Assembly (NCBI GenBank): GCA_038501625.1
Contig: JAZAYU010000037.1
Coordinates: 4,588,001-4,652,000 of the forward strand
Direction of reading: 5' to 3'
Length of the DNA: 64,000 nt
DNA from: Corbicula japonica
Taxonomy: Eukaryota; Mollusca; Bivalvia; Venerida; Cyrenidae
Below are positions 35,123 through 46,984 of the stretch, in pieces; positions within the stretch are counted from its first letter, which is position 1, and every line of letters starts with the position of its first letter. A program made the position numbers and the translations under genes. The notes beneath the pieces are model-generated. The model worked only from the letters and a program-made list of their open reading frames with translations, had not been told where the DNA came from and did not search any database.

Positions 35123-36334
35123 TTATTTATTAAATTTCAGTTGAACTCGTTCTAAAATATCAATATTTCCAAACCCCCAAATTTCACATCCGTATAATAA
35201 AATAGATCTATTTGAATATCGTACGGCAACGAGAGATTGTTTATCATTCTGAGAAGAGAAAACATGGCTTTGTTTGCTTGTTCTGCTAAATATTTTTTTC
35301 GTTTTTGTGAAAGAACCTGTTCTAGAACAGTAAACACCTAAATATTTGTACTCGGTTATTGTTTCAATATTTTCTGTGCCTATTTTGAAGTTTCTGTTTT
35401 GGGATATTCTCCCTTTACTAAAAATAGTAATTTTTGTTTTGTCAACATTTACTGTTAATTTCCAAATATCACAATAATGTTTAAAAGAATTGAGTGCGTT
35501 CTGCATATGAATCTCATTATCGCTAAAAAAAAACAGTATCGTCTGCATACAGCAATAGTTTAAGATACATACGTGCATTATCAACAATATCATGTTTTTC
35601 TATACCTTTAATATTTCTGTCCTTTAAGTAATCTTCAAGGTCATTTAAATATATGCTAAATAAAAAGGGAGATAAATTCTCACCTTGTCTCACACCGTTT
35701 TCACAGTTAAAAAATGGGGTGCTGCCCTCAATTGTTAGTTTTCGATTTTATATTATTGTACATGCTTTTAATAATATTGAAACATTTTCCGTTAACGTTT
35801 TCATTTAACAATTTTTTCCATAATCCGATCCTTCAAATTGAGTCAAAACATTGCTTAAAATCAACAAAGCAGCAGAATAGTTTTTTCTTGTCAAAATGCA
35901 CAATGTCTATTAAACTTTTTTAAAATAAATAAATTGTCAACGGTTGAATTGTTTTTCCTAAATCCCGATTGATTTTGTGAAATAAGATTAACCTTATCAG
36001 CCCATGCTGTAGGTCTGTTGTTTAAAATACTTGTAAATAATTTTCCAAAACAACTAAGTAATGAAATCGGTCTGTAGTTTTCAGGTAATTTTGGGTCCCC
36101 TTTGTTTTTATATATTGGTTCAATGATGCCTACTGTCCAACATTCAGGTACGATACCTTCATTAAATATAATGTTAAACAATTTTTTGTAAATAGGTAAC
36201 ATATAATGTAAAGTTGCTTTAATTTGCTTATTTACGATATTATCACAACCTGGCGATTTGTTATTTTTAAGAAAATTTGTCGCTTTTAATATTTCTTGTT
36301 CGCTTATTTCTTTGTTAATTTCTTCGTTTTCCAT
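35123..36334 (-). pseudogene. LINE reverse transcriptase, multiple lesions
   Basis: 36334-35891 encodes the N-terminal reverse transcriptase motifs (SPGCDNI, IYKNKGDPKLPENYRPISLL, NQSGFRKNNSTVDNL). A frameshift in an A run near 35925 moves the next block (FCCFVDFKQCFDSI) to another frame. In-frame TGA codons follow at the DSI position and before GQHP. Then comes GVRQGENLSPFLFSIYLNDLE (about 35690-35630). The YADD catalytic box is present (around 35545), and a 9-T run directly after it shifts the frame into the downstream piece (35593-35123: SDNEIHMQNALNS... YKYLGVYCS). Confidence 0.85.
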
Positions 36335-36819
36335 GTTATTTAAATTTAAGTCGTCCGTTTCGGTTTCGTTTACTTGTGTTTCATTAACGTTTTTAAAGAA
36401 TGTGTAAAAGTCATCAAGATTTGCACTATGACGATTTACTAGAATCAGTGGTAATTATCTTCCAATATTGTCTTGGGTCTGCATGCTTTAGAATTCGAAG
36501 TTTACGTATTCGATTTAAGTTAAAGTTTTATTTGAGATGCCCAGCGTTTCTTTGTTTTGTTTGCTTACTTCCTTTAAGCGTTCTTTGTTATATTCCGTTT
36601 TATATTTGTTATATAATTAGCGTGTTTTATGGTATATGTTCCTCATTCGATAACAATTTTTATTAAACCATGCGCGATTCTTATTATGTTTTGGCTTATG
36701 GTTCGTCCGAAGCACCATACCAAAAGTTTCTTTAGAATTTTCGGCGAACAAATTTCCAATGTCAGTTACTATATCGTCAATAGCAGACTGTGTAAAAACT
36801 CTTTCTTCAGTTATTCTAT
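36335..36819 (-). pseudogene. LINE inter-domain region, decayed
   Basis: Lies between the endonuclease and reverse transcriptase pieces, where ORF2 proteins have a linker. No long frame survives on the minus strand; plus-strand frames here are shadows. Confidence 0.55.
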
Positions 36820-37269
36820 CTAATTACGATTCGATTTCAACCAAACGTAGAATGTCAAAATTTTCGATAAATAATTCCTTTTTATCTGGATCCCATATTT
36901 TAATACTTGATATTTTTCAGAATTTTGCCGAGTGGTACTTTTGTTAAACTTGCTTTTCAGTGTTAACGATATTGGGCAATGAACGTCTGAGTAAAGATCA
37001 CAGAAATCATAAACGCAACAATCTGTGACATTTTTAAAAACTGCGGAACTTGAAACAAAATAGTCTACAGTGCTTACGTTTCTGCATGTAGGTTTTGATT
37101 TTTCAAAATCCGGTCCGATTCTTCCATTCAAGAAATATAACAGATTATTTTTTAATAAATCAATTAATTGTTGACCGTAGTTATTAACTGTATTATCAGC
37201 AGTACGGCGTACAATTGGGACATTACAAATATTCAGCTTGCTTAAGCATTTAACCATTTCGTCCTGGAC
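36820..37269 (-). pseudogene. LINE endonuclease, C-terminal half
   Basis: The frame reads on from the empty-site junction (VQDEMVKCLSK) and includes RTADNTVNNYG, SKPTCRNVSTVDYF and LYSDVHCPISL. The last is the S-D-H signature of the apurinic-type endonuclease, which nicks the target to prime reverse transcription. The upstream half of the domain is at 39146-39283, across the inserted element. Confidence 0.85.
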
Positions 37270-37378
37270 GTATTCAGGGGGTACAGCCTAAATGGTGGCT
37301 GCCGTACTTTAAGCGAGGAAATTGGTGGCTTTAATGCATGTCCTTGTTTTTCAAACACATTTTTTTCAAATAACACAC

Positions 37379-37396
37379 ACAGCAGCAGCAGCAGCA
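37379..37396 (+). repeat. (CAG)5 microsatellite
   Basis: Five CAG units after a short CA run, inside the left arm of the CAGGGGG element. The mirrored arm has only 'ctgctgc' at this place. Confidence 0.9.
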
Positions 37397-37803
37397 AACA
37401 ACTGTGTCACCGTGATGAAAACAAACATTATTCTCTCCTTATAAAAACCGTTCAAAACGTTGTCTCAAAAAACAAAGCTAAATAACTGTTGATGGTCTTT
37501 AATTATTTTGTTACTTTCAAAACAGTCCCATTGAATTAAGATTTAAATGCATTTCATATATTTTCTGTAGAATATCTACTGTACAACGAAACATCAAAGT
37601 GTAAATATGCTTTGGGGCCCGGCATTTCTTAGTAGGAACTGGCTATTATTTGACCCAAAAATCTTTTTAAAAATTATGAGATGAATCAAATGGTCTTCAA
37701 AGAGTCTTAAAACCATCAAAAGTTTTTTTAAAGTTTTGTTTTGCCATTCGAGACGAACAGCAAAACTACACATCAGATTATACATAATTAAAATAAAATA
37801 CAA

Positions 37804-37838
37804 GGTTCCGTGGCTCAGTGGTAGCGCATCGGACCACA
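37804..37838 (+). other. tRNA-like 5' half (A-box only)
   Basis: 'ggttccgtggctcagtggta' followed by 'gcgcatcgga' looks like a tRNA acceptor strand, D-arm and A box (TGGCTCAGTGG). No matching T-arm or B box follows. Probably a tRNA fragment captured in the element, or chance. Confidence 0.35.
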
Positions 37839-39145
37839 TTTCATTTCTTCCACATTGTTGGTCGGAAAATCAGATTTATAGCTAGTGTTTCTTCAACCAC
37901 GGAAAATGCATATGCGGTCGAACTGCATTCAGATATTATCGTAATGTAAAAAAAAATAATTAAAAAGAGAAAACTAAAACATCGCTCATTTCGCTCATCT
38001 ATATTGGTCAATACCTAGCCTGATGAAAGACCTATTAGTTGAGGCGGAGTCAAATGTGTAGTTTAAATGTTTGTCACCCTCCCCATGATCAGTATACCGA
38101 TTTGGTAGGCTATGCCTTCCCACGAAAGTTGCAAGTAGATCAATTGGCCGTCGTTACATGACTGAATTGTTGTTAAAGAAAACGAACTAAATAAATAAAT
38201 TAACAACGAAGCAAACTATTTCTGAGACGTTCTGAACGGTTTTTTGCCAGGTGAGAATAATGTTTGTTTTTATCACAAAGTGACACAGTTGTATGCTGCT
38301 GCGGATTTATTTGAAAATTTTTTTTTTGAAAAACAAGGGCATGCATTAAAATGCAATTGAATCGGTTGCATTAGCTACTCATGACAGATCTTGAATCTTC
38401 ACGGAAACCTTGGGCTTTAGTGTAAATTGTTATTGTATATTTGTAACAGAAACAGTTGATTTAAGATTAACATTACAATGCTGAAATCCACATAAAAGTA
38501 GGAGGTAAGGAATGTTTGTGACATGATAGATAAATACATTTAGTCCATAATTTTTGTGCAAAAATGCACCAAAGAGGCTAATTTTGTCTCGACACAATAC
38601 GTTCATCGTTTTGTATTAGTGCGAGTAGGGAACGGTACGGCTCTGTGAAGGACATTACTAGACAGCAGCCACCAAGTATGGCTTAAAAGTACATCAGCCA
38701 CAGGAATTGAGCTTAAACCTTAATTTTTTGGCGATAGAAAGCTTTCACGTGGATATATTTTTTTCCAGAAAATTAAAACAATTTTTTGGATATATTTTGG
38801 TGTAAACATGTTCCATTGGGGCATGTGTCTAGCATTTATTGAAAAAAACACAACATATTTTCGCGAGGGACAATAAAAAATACACAACAAACCTTGCAAG
38901 GTTTAGTTTCAATAACTTTTTTGTTAGGACAGCTAGGTAGCTCGAATAAAAAACCGTGTCAAGCGTTAACATCGTAGATCCGAATGGGATATGTCATTAA
39001 AGGAAATATTTGAATATAATGTGCTTACCGAGTGAAAATATCCCCGCAAGTACCAAAATTTCACGATTTTATCCGCCATATTGGAAAGCAGCCACCAAAT
39101 TCCTCGCTTAAATTACGGCAGCCACCAGTTAGGCTGTACCCCCTG

Positions 39146-39290
39146 GTATTGAAGATTATACATATAAGATAAAAAAGTGTCAACTTCAACAAAATCAGCT
39201 AAATTACCACATCTAGCATTGTAATCTCCAAACAATAAAATATCACTGCAATTTGAACAAATTTCCAAATTTACGGTATACTATTTTCAG
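39146..39290 (-). pseudogene. LINE endonuclease, N-terminal piece
   Basis: The minus-strand translation contains ILLFGDYNARCGNLADF, the GDxNAR motif of apurinic-type endonucleases, and runs in frame to the insertion point. Upstream of about 39283 the frame hits stops, so this marks the 5' truncation or decay limit of the element. Confidence 0.85.
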
Positions 39291-39931
39291 GAGCAGACGA
39301 AATATGTCAAATTATTAATGTTTCAAAATACTAGACTTTCGTGGAAGAATTAATCCAAACTGATCGGAAGTTTTATGCTTTTAGGCTAAACCGCTTTCTC
39401 TACCTCTGTTTTATTCAGTGGAATGCTATTATTCAATCGGATTTACAGACGTAAGCAAAGTTAAATTGTTATTAACACATTTGACATGACTTTAAATAAG
39501 ATTGTTTGATGAAGTAAATATTACAAAACTGCTTTAAACGATGATTTTTATATATTTTATTTGAAAGTCGTCAGACATTAACAAATAAAATGACATCGCA
39601 AATGACAATGCAATGCTGTGTTATCACTACACGTAGATTCCCCCGTTCGGCTGTTTTCCTATAACTCTTTTATTGAATCGAACATCGAAAATATCCTATT
39701 AAAGTGGAATATATTATTGCCTATCGCTAGTGGAGACATTATTTGAGGCGTTTCAGTTTATATAATAAGTATCTGATAGGCTGTTCAAACAAAACAGTCA
39801 TATATAAGGGCAGTAGACAAGATTTTCTGTCAATAGTGAATGGGTGAACTGAACTGGAGTATCCATAACTGGTATGTAAATTCTTGTTTCCTTTTTAACA
39901 TAAATTTTTCTTAATATGATTATTTTATTAA

Positions 39932-39972
<41 letters not shown>

Positions 39973-40689
39973 GTGGCAGCAACTTTCATTTTCACGTGGT
40001 GATAGAGGCGAACTAAAAGTTAAAAGTAAAAGAAAAAATGTTTGATAGGTTATATTTTGTGATTTGCGAATGTTATCTCGATTGCTTCAGCAACTAAAGC
40101 GTTTTTTGCTTTTGTAATGACTATGAATCAACATTATTGGCATTTTACAGTAAAATGCACTAAATTTACGACTGACGCTGTCCGTAAATGTAAAACTAAA
40201 TCAATTTACAAGACAAGGTGCATTCAGGAACTAAAAAATGTAATACTATAAAAATGACGGGAAAAGGCTTAATAACGTACATTGCAACAACAATGCTCAA
40301 ATAGAAAAAAGAAATGTTTGCGCTATTTATGATGTCTATTTGTGAGTTGAAGAAAATAGCACTATCATCACGATATTTATTTTTGTCCATTTTTTGTGTG
40401 GAGAAAAGTGATTAAAATATAATTTCCTGGTTTGGAACCAGACATGATTAGAATATTTGTGATAAGCAGTTATTTTGCACGCAACAATATTTGCATGCCA
40501 TATTTGAACAATAAAAGCACAGTTGTATATCATTTATTTGTTAAAAGCGATTATTTCATGCATGAACGGATTTTGGGAAGTCTGTAGATTATTGCAAGGA
40601 TTGTCAACGTTGAGATTAAAACTTTACATAGATTTGTAAAATGAAAAAATGTATAAAATCTTATTTTTTTTCCACACGTACCACTTGGA
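39291..40689. other. Non-coding stretch
   Basis: No coding signal; contains the (AAT)n tract at 39936-39972. Otherwise nothing recognised. Confidence 0.45.
39936..39972 (+). repeat. (TAA)n microsatellite
   Basis: About 12 uninterrupted trinucleotide units. The poly-isoleucine of a minus-strand frame here is an artefact of it. Confidence 0.95.
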
Positions 40690-40930
40690 ATGGTATTCAT
40701 CTGGAAAAAAACGCAATGCAGGTTTAATATTCACCTATATACATACCATCGTTTGGAATTGGTTAAAATTGTATTGTGCACTAGTGTAAATATTGAATTG
40801 CGCTCAGCCAGGGCTAGGCGATGTGGGCAGTAATATGCATTTCCATTAATGCCAATGAACAGGCTCAATCAAACCGATACGAGCCTGCAATAGTGCTCGG
40901 GGACTTTCGAAGTTCACTTTTCTTTTTTTG
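40690..40930 (-). repeat. Family D dispersed element copy (inverted)
   Basis: 'aaacgcaatgcaggtttaat', 'taccatcgtttggaattggt', 'attgaattgcgctcagccag' and 'aggctcaatcaaaccgatac' occur in the same order as the inverted copy at 24083. Confidence 0.6.
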
Positions 40931-41512
40931 TAAGTTTGTCGTTGTTGTTCGTTTTGCAAATAATTCCATACGTACAATACGTTCGACAATATTTATTTCA
41001 CGTAGTCCGACATTTTCAAACGTTGCACGATGTGAATAAAGTCAAACTGTGATAATTTAACCATGGTAGATACGGTATTAAACTATACATAAAAATGTAT
41101 TTTAATACTAATGTGTATTTTATGTGTATTTAATAAAATAATAAAGTATTATAAAATACATGTACTAGTCATAGTGTGTATTTAATATGTATATAATGTT
41201 CATTGTCGATTGCATGCAATGGCCCGAGGAAGGTCGAACTGATTTGCAATAAGTATTTACTATAGATTATATTGGAAATATATTTGGTGGGTTTCGCGGT
41301 TACACAACATCTACGAGGGTCCAGAATTTCGTGGTTTTGAGTTTTTAATACGTTTTACTTCAGTAATATAATTTTGAATTTCTCAATCTATTTGCTCAGG
41401 AGATCAAACAAAATTAGTAAACCATGTTAATATTCATAGTATTACTACTTTGTGTATTATTTTATCTTGATTTCTGCAAATATTACTTCATATTAAGCAA
41501 TACAAAAATATT
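40931..41512. other. Non-coding stretch
   Basis: Around 41085-41165 there is a locally repeated 'taatgtgtattttatgtgta' theme. Nothing else supported. Confidence 0.35.
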
Positions 41513-41980
41513 TTAGATTCTCATCCCCGCCCGCCCCTGTCCAAAACCACCCGTCCTGTAAAAATTTATTGGTAAATAAATCGGAACATATTCTGTTCTG
41601 GACAGAATGGGTTTAAGACCATCCCGGATATGAAAAAAAAACATGCCCGACAATAATAAAATAAAATGTTCATCCTTACAAAGCTTACCGAAGGTGATGG
41701 TGTCACTAATTAGGACTGTTATGGCTTTTCAAGCAAGAATAGGCACCAACCTGCTACTTTTATAAGTTGTTATCATGATTTTTTGGAAGAAATTGAAAAG
41801 AATATGGAAGAAATTGATGGACGAATATTCTGCACCAATGTTTCTGGTAACTATAAATGCCATTGTCTCAAAATTTTAAGTTGGTTTTTACTTCTGTTCT
41901 CATGTATTTCGTTAATAAAAAATAAAAATTAAAACGTGTCCACACGCCCCACTTTCCCCAAAATCCGGATGAGAATCTAA
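41513..41980. mobile_element. Candidate TA-flanked TIR element, ~0.47 kb
   Basis: TTAGATTCTCATCC at the left and GGATGAGAATCTAA at the right are perfect 14-bp inverted complements, 468 bp apart end to end. If TA is the target, the TIR proper is GATTCTCATCC. C-rich text follows the left TIR and precedes the right one ('cgcccgcccctgtcc', 'cacgccccactttcccc'). No coding frame; a single copy in the window. Confidence 0.55.
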
Positions 41981-42294
41981 TAATTATTTTTCTCTGGCCT
42001 TATATACGCAAATTATTTCGTGCGGGTTAACGTACAGCATATTGTTACAACATCGCCTCGATAAACTGCTTTATCCGTTTCCTTTTTTTCTACTGTTTAA
42101 TAATAAAGTATGTGTTTCGTCCAATGTAATTCTGATATGCAATGGACATTCAAAACAATTCCGCAATCATTTTTTTCTCTGTAACTAACTTATGATGTAA
42201 GTCATGTATATGATTTAATTGGTTATTTTTAAAGCAACACAAATCAAACTATCAAACATTCTCTAAACAAGAGAGAATGGTTTTATAAAATGAT

Positions 42295-42715
42295 AACTTT
42301 TGAAAACATCACCACAAACAATTAAAAAAATTGGTCCTTAAGTGGGTATCGTCTTGGAACTGTCAAATTCTGATATGAACAGACAAGTACAGGTTCGTGA
42401 ATAAGCTCCAACCCACATAAACTTGACAATCATGCATGAATATAAAACACAGGACGCTCATAGAATTGTCAAGCAAAAAGGTGTGTAATTAATGACCATA
42501 GTGAGACCAGAAACATGGAGTCAAATCAGCTAGAACGCATGACAGGGACAAAAAACAGATCGAACATTTAGGTTCCTTGACAATATTTCCCTAAAATCCT
42601 TCAAAAACCTCGTAAACCCATCGTGCAAACAAGAAATAAGCACGAAGATCAACTGTAGATGGGTAAATCACCCTGCATGCAGAGCGCTACAGAATATCAT
42701 GTTTACGCAATATGA
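42295..42715 (-). pseudogene. Old Penelope-like 3' fragment (minus strand)
   Basis: Starts in the 3' UTR ('accacaaacaattaaaaaaa') and keeps 'atcgtcttggaactgtcaaa', 'tggagtcaaatcagctagaa', 'acccatcgtgcaaacaagaa' and 'catgcagagcgctacagaat' in the correct order. Diverged and missing the extreme 3' terminus. Confidence 0.7.
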
Positions 42716-43069
42716 GCTTTTTATTTTATTTTCACGTTGATCGATATGTAGGACTCTCAGTTCTCTTATTAAACGCGTTAATTAAGATGACAGAAATAAC
42801 TGTAGGAAAATCGGGTCTTAACCTGTATACGGGAAAATCCCTGTCAACGTTTGTAACTTTTTTTAAAAGCTATTTCTTGTTTTAATTTTAAATCTCCTAG
42901 AAAATTATCTCAGCCTCGTTAATGCTTTTCTAAATTAATTTCGGTTTGTATTTTTTTCAACTATTGTTTTATGGAGAATGTTGTAAATTTAAATTATCTT
43001 AAAGGCAGTAGATCGATAAATTTCTTCACGTTATTCATCAAACCAACCTGTAAATTCAGAGTAAAGGTA
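42716..43069. other. Non-coding stretch
   Basis: No frame or repeat recognised. Confidence 0.4.
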
Positions 43070-43120
43070 GAAGATGAACTTATTCAGAAGATGAACTTAT
43101 TCAGAAGATGATCTTATTCA
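43070..43120 (+). repeat. 17-bp tandem repeat, three units
   Basis: Three units of 'gaagatgaacttattca', the last with one change. Adjacent to repeat C copy 2. Confidence 0.9.
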
Positions 43121-43137
43121 GGCTCTGTATTCATTAT

Positions 43138-43700
43138 TGTTAAGAGCTACCGAGAGAACCTATGTCTTTATCTAAGACTTTCAACCTTATAGCCTTGAAC
43201 GATATAAAGGGTTTGTTAACAAGGTGGCGATGCCTTAGACTGTGGTTGATATACCAACTATATAGTAATGTTTCTCAAGCTACTTTGCTTATATGATTGA
43301 ATGAAATGTTGAGCTACGTGATTTACAATGATTTATATTGGAAACTAATTAGTGTTGATCAAAGACGTTTTGGCCTAAACACCTAGATGGTTTCTTTCTA
43401 AGCCACGACTTTCTATCTATGGACTATCTATCGAGCAGCTTCAACTCTGTGGACGTCAGCCACCACTATTATGTTTGGACTATGAAGACCAAACCGTATG
43501 GAGTTCCCAACTCCTATAGACTCTCTGAATCTTGAAAACAGATTGTTCGATCTTTGCTGCCTTCTCAGAGAAGCTGAGCTTCGTAAGAGACTATGACAAC
43601 ATTCGAAAGAACCGTACACTGCTTATCTGATTCTGCCTTTGTGCTAACACTATAATTGTATATAATCAAACAGAGAATTAAAACCATTCCTGACACTGGA
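43138..43700 (+). repeat. Dispersed repeat C, copy 2
   Basis: Matches 2452-2966 closely ('taagagctaccgagagaacc' to 'aacactataattgta') and then directly joins the text found at 3395 in copy 1 ('tataatcaaacagagaatta'). The reading frame present in copy 1 is disrupted here by stops after FGLN and by frameshifts. Confidence 0.65.
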
Positions 43701-43837
43701 TTTGCCAACCTATTTGTTTGAAAGTTTATGAAGAATTATAAAGGTATCTTAAAAAGGAAGAAAATCTTGATTTTATGCTCTGGTCTCATTCAAGTCGCAG
43801 AGAACTTAATATTAAGCTCTGTAGTCATTATCTTCTG

Positions 43838-44110
43838 AAGTGTGCTTTTGCATAGACCATTGTGGAGTAAAACGGGTCCGAGTTAATTCATCAAGGCAAC
43901 TTGCACGTGTTTGCCCATATGAGAATGATAAGAGGCAAGTGTTCAGGTTGTACACCCCAAAACTTGGGTGAAACCACCAGGACCAACTTATTTGCCACTT
44001 ACAGTACCAGGGCGTGAGCCCCATCGGTGTCTAATATTTTAAATCATGTGTCTTTTTGATATTGATAATAGTATAAATGTATGTTTTCTTTTCCTCTCTA
44101 CAGGAGTAGT
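43838..44110 (+). pseudogene. Old Penelope-like 3' UTR fragment
   Basis: 'gtgcttttgcatagaccatt', 'caaggcaacttgcacgtgtt', 'ttgtacaccccaaaacttgg' and 'cagtaccagggcgtgagccc' follow the 3' UTR order seen at 21440-21640, with many substitutions. Confidence 0.6.
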
Positions 44111-46586
44111 AGCATAGTTTTAATAGCAATCTTCATAAACCAAGAGACTGTAAGGGACGCTGACCAAAATTCGTACAAATAAAGTGTGCTGTGAGGATTT
44201 ATTATTCATTATTGATATATTTATGTAAATTGAAACTATCTTAGTAAAGTGTAATTACCACGTAGGCAATACATTTAAAAAATGAGGCTAGTTTATCAGT
44301 CGTCAAAATGAAGTTACCAATCTAGTTATGATTACTGATAAGATATGAAAAGGCTTTAAACAAATTTAGCAATTTACTAGTGACGGAAATTGAACAAGAA
44401 CTATTATCAAGGTAGGTACACATTATCTTCGTTTTCTCTGCAAAATTTCCGCTCTTGTCTACTAAAACATCTTCGATATTTGACTAAAAAAGTAAATTAG
44501 TTTTCTCTGAAAATGTCGTAACATGTCAATTTCAATGTTTTGTATTAGTTCATCCTGAATATATCAGATATCCACAAAACATATGTTGAGAAAAATAATT
44601 ATATTTTGATTTAATAAAGAAACTGAAATTAATTTATAAAACACTAATGAGGCTGTGATTATCGTCTAAGAGACATAAAATTTAATTCGAGTTATCTTTG
44701 AAGAAGATAAACAATGTTGATCAGATTTTCCGTTATACAAAATATGGAATAAGACATGGTTTCCTTATTTGTATTTCCTCCTTCTTGATTGGCGTATTAA
44801 TTAAATTATAGATCTGGAAATAATATTAAGAAAAAGTCTTACATCGCGCGAAGAATTTAAATATAAAATTAGATAATACACATGATATGATATCTGCAAA
44901 TTTAAGAAAAAAACAATTAAACCATATTCATGTAACTGGATACCCTCAAAGTAGACAAATACGACTAGATAAATCATATGACAATGTATGTTTGAAATAT
45001 TTGTAATATCATCTGAAATATGATATTTTTGTGATAAATTTTAAACTTCTCCGAGGGATCTACTAGTCTTGTAAGGATTCAATTTAAAACTTGTTTTAAT
45101 TATTTGAGGTTGATGCTTATAAACACAAAACTCTTATTCGTTACTATGTCTATCTGTCCGTCCGTCTGTATTCATTTGTAATTTGTTTTAATTTATCATG
45201 TTGTATATGTGTACTCTAATAAATCGCCACCGTCTGTTAAATGATAATGTATTGTTAACTCAGAAATTTGGATCTCAATTTTCTTCTTAGTTTATTCAAA
45301 TAAACGATTATACATCTTCAGACTTGAAATATACAGATACACAAATAATCATCACAGCATTGTTGTGTATTTGCTAAAACATTTAATGGAATTAGAAACA
45401 TCTTACATAAAATCCACATTAAGGTCTGAAAATCTCTCTATAGTGCATCAATTGTAGCAGAAGTAACAAAGAGATTTATGTTATTTGTTAGAACTCAATC
45501 TAAATACCACTGCCTTTGATAATATCTCGTAGATAACCACATTTTAAAATGAGTTTTACGTTAATGCAAATTTGAATCATTTGCATTGACACATTAGCAT
45601 TGATACAAACTCGTTATTTCGGTTAAGTGCCACTCGTGAACCAGTGTTATTGCCGAAAACAAAAAATGGGACATTAAAGCGGTTAATGATTAACAAGTGT
45701 CTTGGTTTGGTTGTCTGTAGAGTTCGGAAGTCGATCACAAAACGGTATGCTCGGTCGACGAGAAAAGGACAAGCGAACACAAAACAAAAAACGGGCAATA
45801 GACTTTTATCGTGTTACCTATTTTGCATTCTCTCATAGATACTCTCAAGTTCAGAAGTCTGCAATGTTTGAAATCGGATATAAAGATCGTAAACAAATCT
45901 ATGAAATTGAACTGAAGAATAGTTTATTGAAAAAAGCAAGTTAACGAATATAGTTTAGTTTTAAAGAGATTTACTTTACCTAAGAAGCTCTAATGATCGC
46001 CGACCGGTAGTCTTACGAAATAATTGTCATGTGAGAAATATTTGTTTCATCACGTATTGATGTAAATTGGTACACTCTTGATAAAAAAACTTAAATTACT
46101 TTCTATTAGTTTAAACTTACCTATTTTACATCGAGTGTGAAACAAGTTCTTCCAACTTATATTAATCACGCTCGATGACTGCTTCTTGGGTTGCCAACCA
46201 GTACTCGCGCCGTTTGTTGATTTAGGAAACTGCAGACGAGTCTCATCCATGGTGGGGTTCGAACCTTGTATTCAATAAATGAATGAGCTTACAGCAAGTA
46301 TACCCGCCGTCAGAAGAATTAATCGAAATATATTTTCAATTGTAATGACTACTGATAAATACGACAGATTTTAAGCTTAATACTAATGACGGAATTCGAA
46401 ACAAGGAGTATTATCAAGATCACGAACATACTTCCCGTGCTGTGATAGTCTTTCTCCAATTTTATACACCCTTTTACGGGTTAAGTCTCCGATTTGTTTC
46501 GAACTTTGACCAACTAAAAGTAAAAGTAAAGTAAAAATTATTTTTCAACAAATCTTCTCATGAAACTCAACTGTGAAGATATAAAA
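44111..46586. other. Non-coding stretch
   Basis: A plus-strand 80-codon frame at 45702-45944 is basic and has no recognised domain; its antisense frame is similar in length. No repeat or RNA gene recognised. Confidence 0.4.
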
Positions 46587-46915
46587 ACGGTGAAATATGC
46601 GTGTCAGAAATTGCAACACCCAGGAAACAGACCAAAGGTAGAGAGGCAATAGAGCATGGGTTTATAAGAAGATCAAATCAAATTAAATAAGACTTCACAA
46701 AAAATGAAAATGAGAACTTATTGGATAACTGCTTTGAACGATCAAAACTATTTGCCACCGGGGTTTTAATCAATAAGTTCTGATTTAAACAAACACATAC
46801 AAGTTGTCTTGGTAAAAATAACTCTGAACCACCCATCAGCTCGTCAGTCTTGCATGTAAAAGCGCACTAACATACAGAACAGAATAAGCTTATAGCATTG
46901 TCAAGCAACTTTGTC
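46587..46915 (-). pseudogene. Old Penelope-like 3' UTR fragment (minus strand)
   Basis: 'gaaatatgcgtgtcagaaat' marks the 3' terminus. 'ctgctttgaacgatcaaaac', 'acatacaagttgtcttggta' and 'cttatagcattgtcaagcaa' follow in order. Confidence 0.65.
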
Positions 46916-46984
46916 GACTGTTAACCCGTTGTGGACTGTAAGGCTATATTTTAATTTTATTTTATGGTTTCTAGCATATATTCA

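Larger units (their letters stand above)
37275..39145. mobile_element. TIR element with CAGGGGGTACAGCC ends inserted in the LINE
   Basis: The left end CAGGGGGTACAGCC and the right end GGCTGTACCCCCTG are inverted complements, extended by 'ggtggctgccgtactttaag' against 'aaattacggcagccacca'. The flanking 5 bp GTATT are duplicated (37270-37274, 39146-39150). A second inverted block ('aatgcatgtccttgtttttc' with the (CAG)n and 'aaacaaacattattctc' text) is mirrored at about 38215-38350. About 740 bp then separate it from the right terminus, so one arm has an insertion or the other a deletion. No transposase frame is evident. The superfamily is undetermined. Confidence 0.8.
34388..39290 (-). mobile_element. 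Non-LTR retrotransposon (LINE) ORF2 remnant, 5'-truncated and interrupted
   Basis: Minus-strand pieces give, in order, an apurinic-type endonuclease (GDYNAR and SDVHCP motifs), a reverse transcriptase (NYRPISLL, GVRQGENLSPFLFSIYLNDLE, YADD), and a C-terminal CCHC-like knuckle. About 3 kb of element DNA remains, plus the inserted TIR element at 37275-39145. In-frame homology begins near 39283, beyond which stops appear. Several stops and frameshifts make it dead. The order of domains fits the jockey/CR1-type group, but I do not assign a clade. Confidence 0.85.

Noticed and set aside
37804..37838. Functional tRNA gene
   Set aside because: Only the acceptor/D-arm half with an A box is present; no T-arm or B box follows.
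39798..39995. Hydrophobic poly-Ile membrane segment in a minus-strand frame
   Set aside because: The isoleucine run is the translated TAA microsatellite.
45577..45944. Pair of antisense frames of 73 and 80 codons
   Set aside because: Both strands are open over similar lengths with no recognisable domain, and I found no splice or promoter context to support either.
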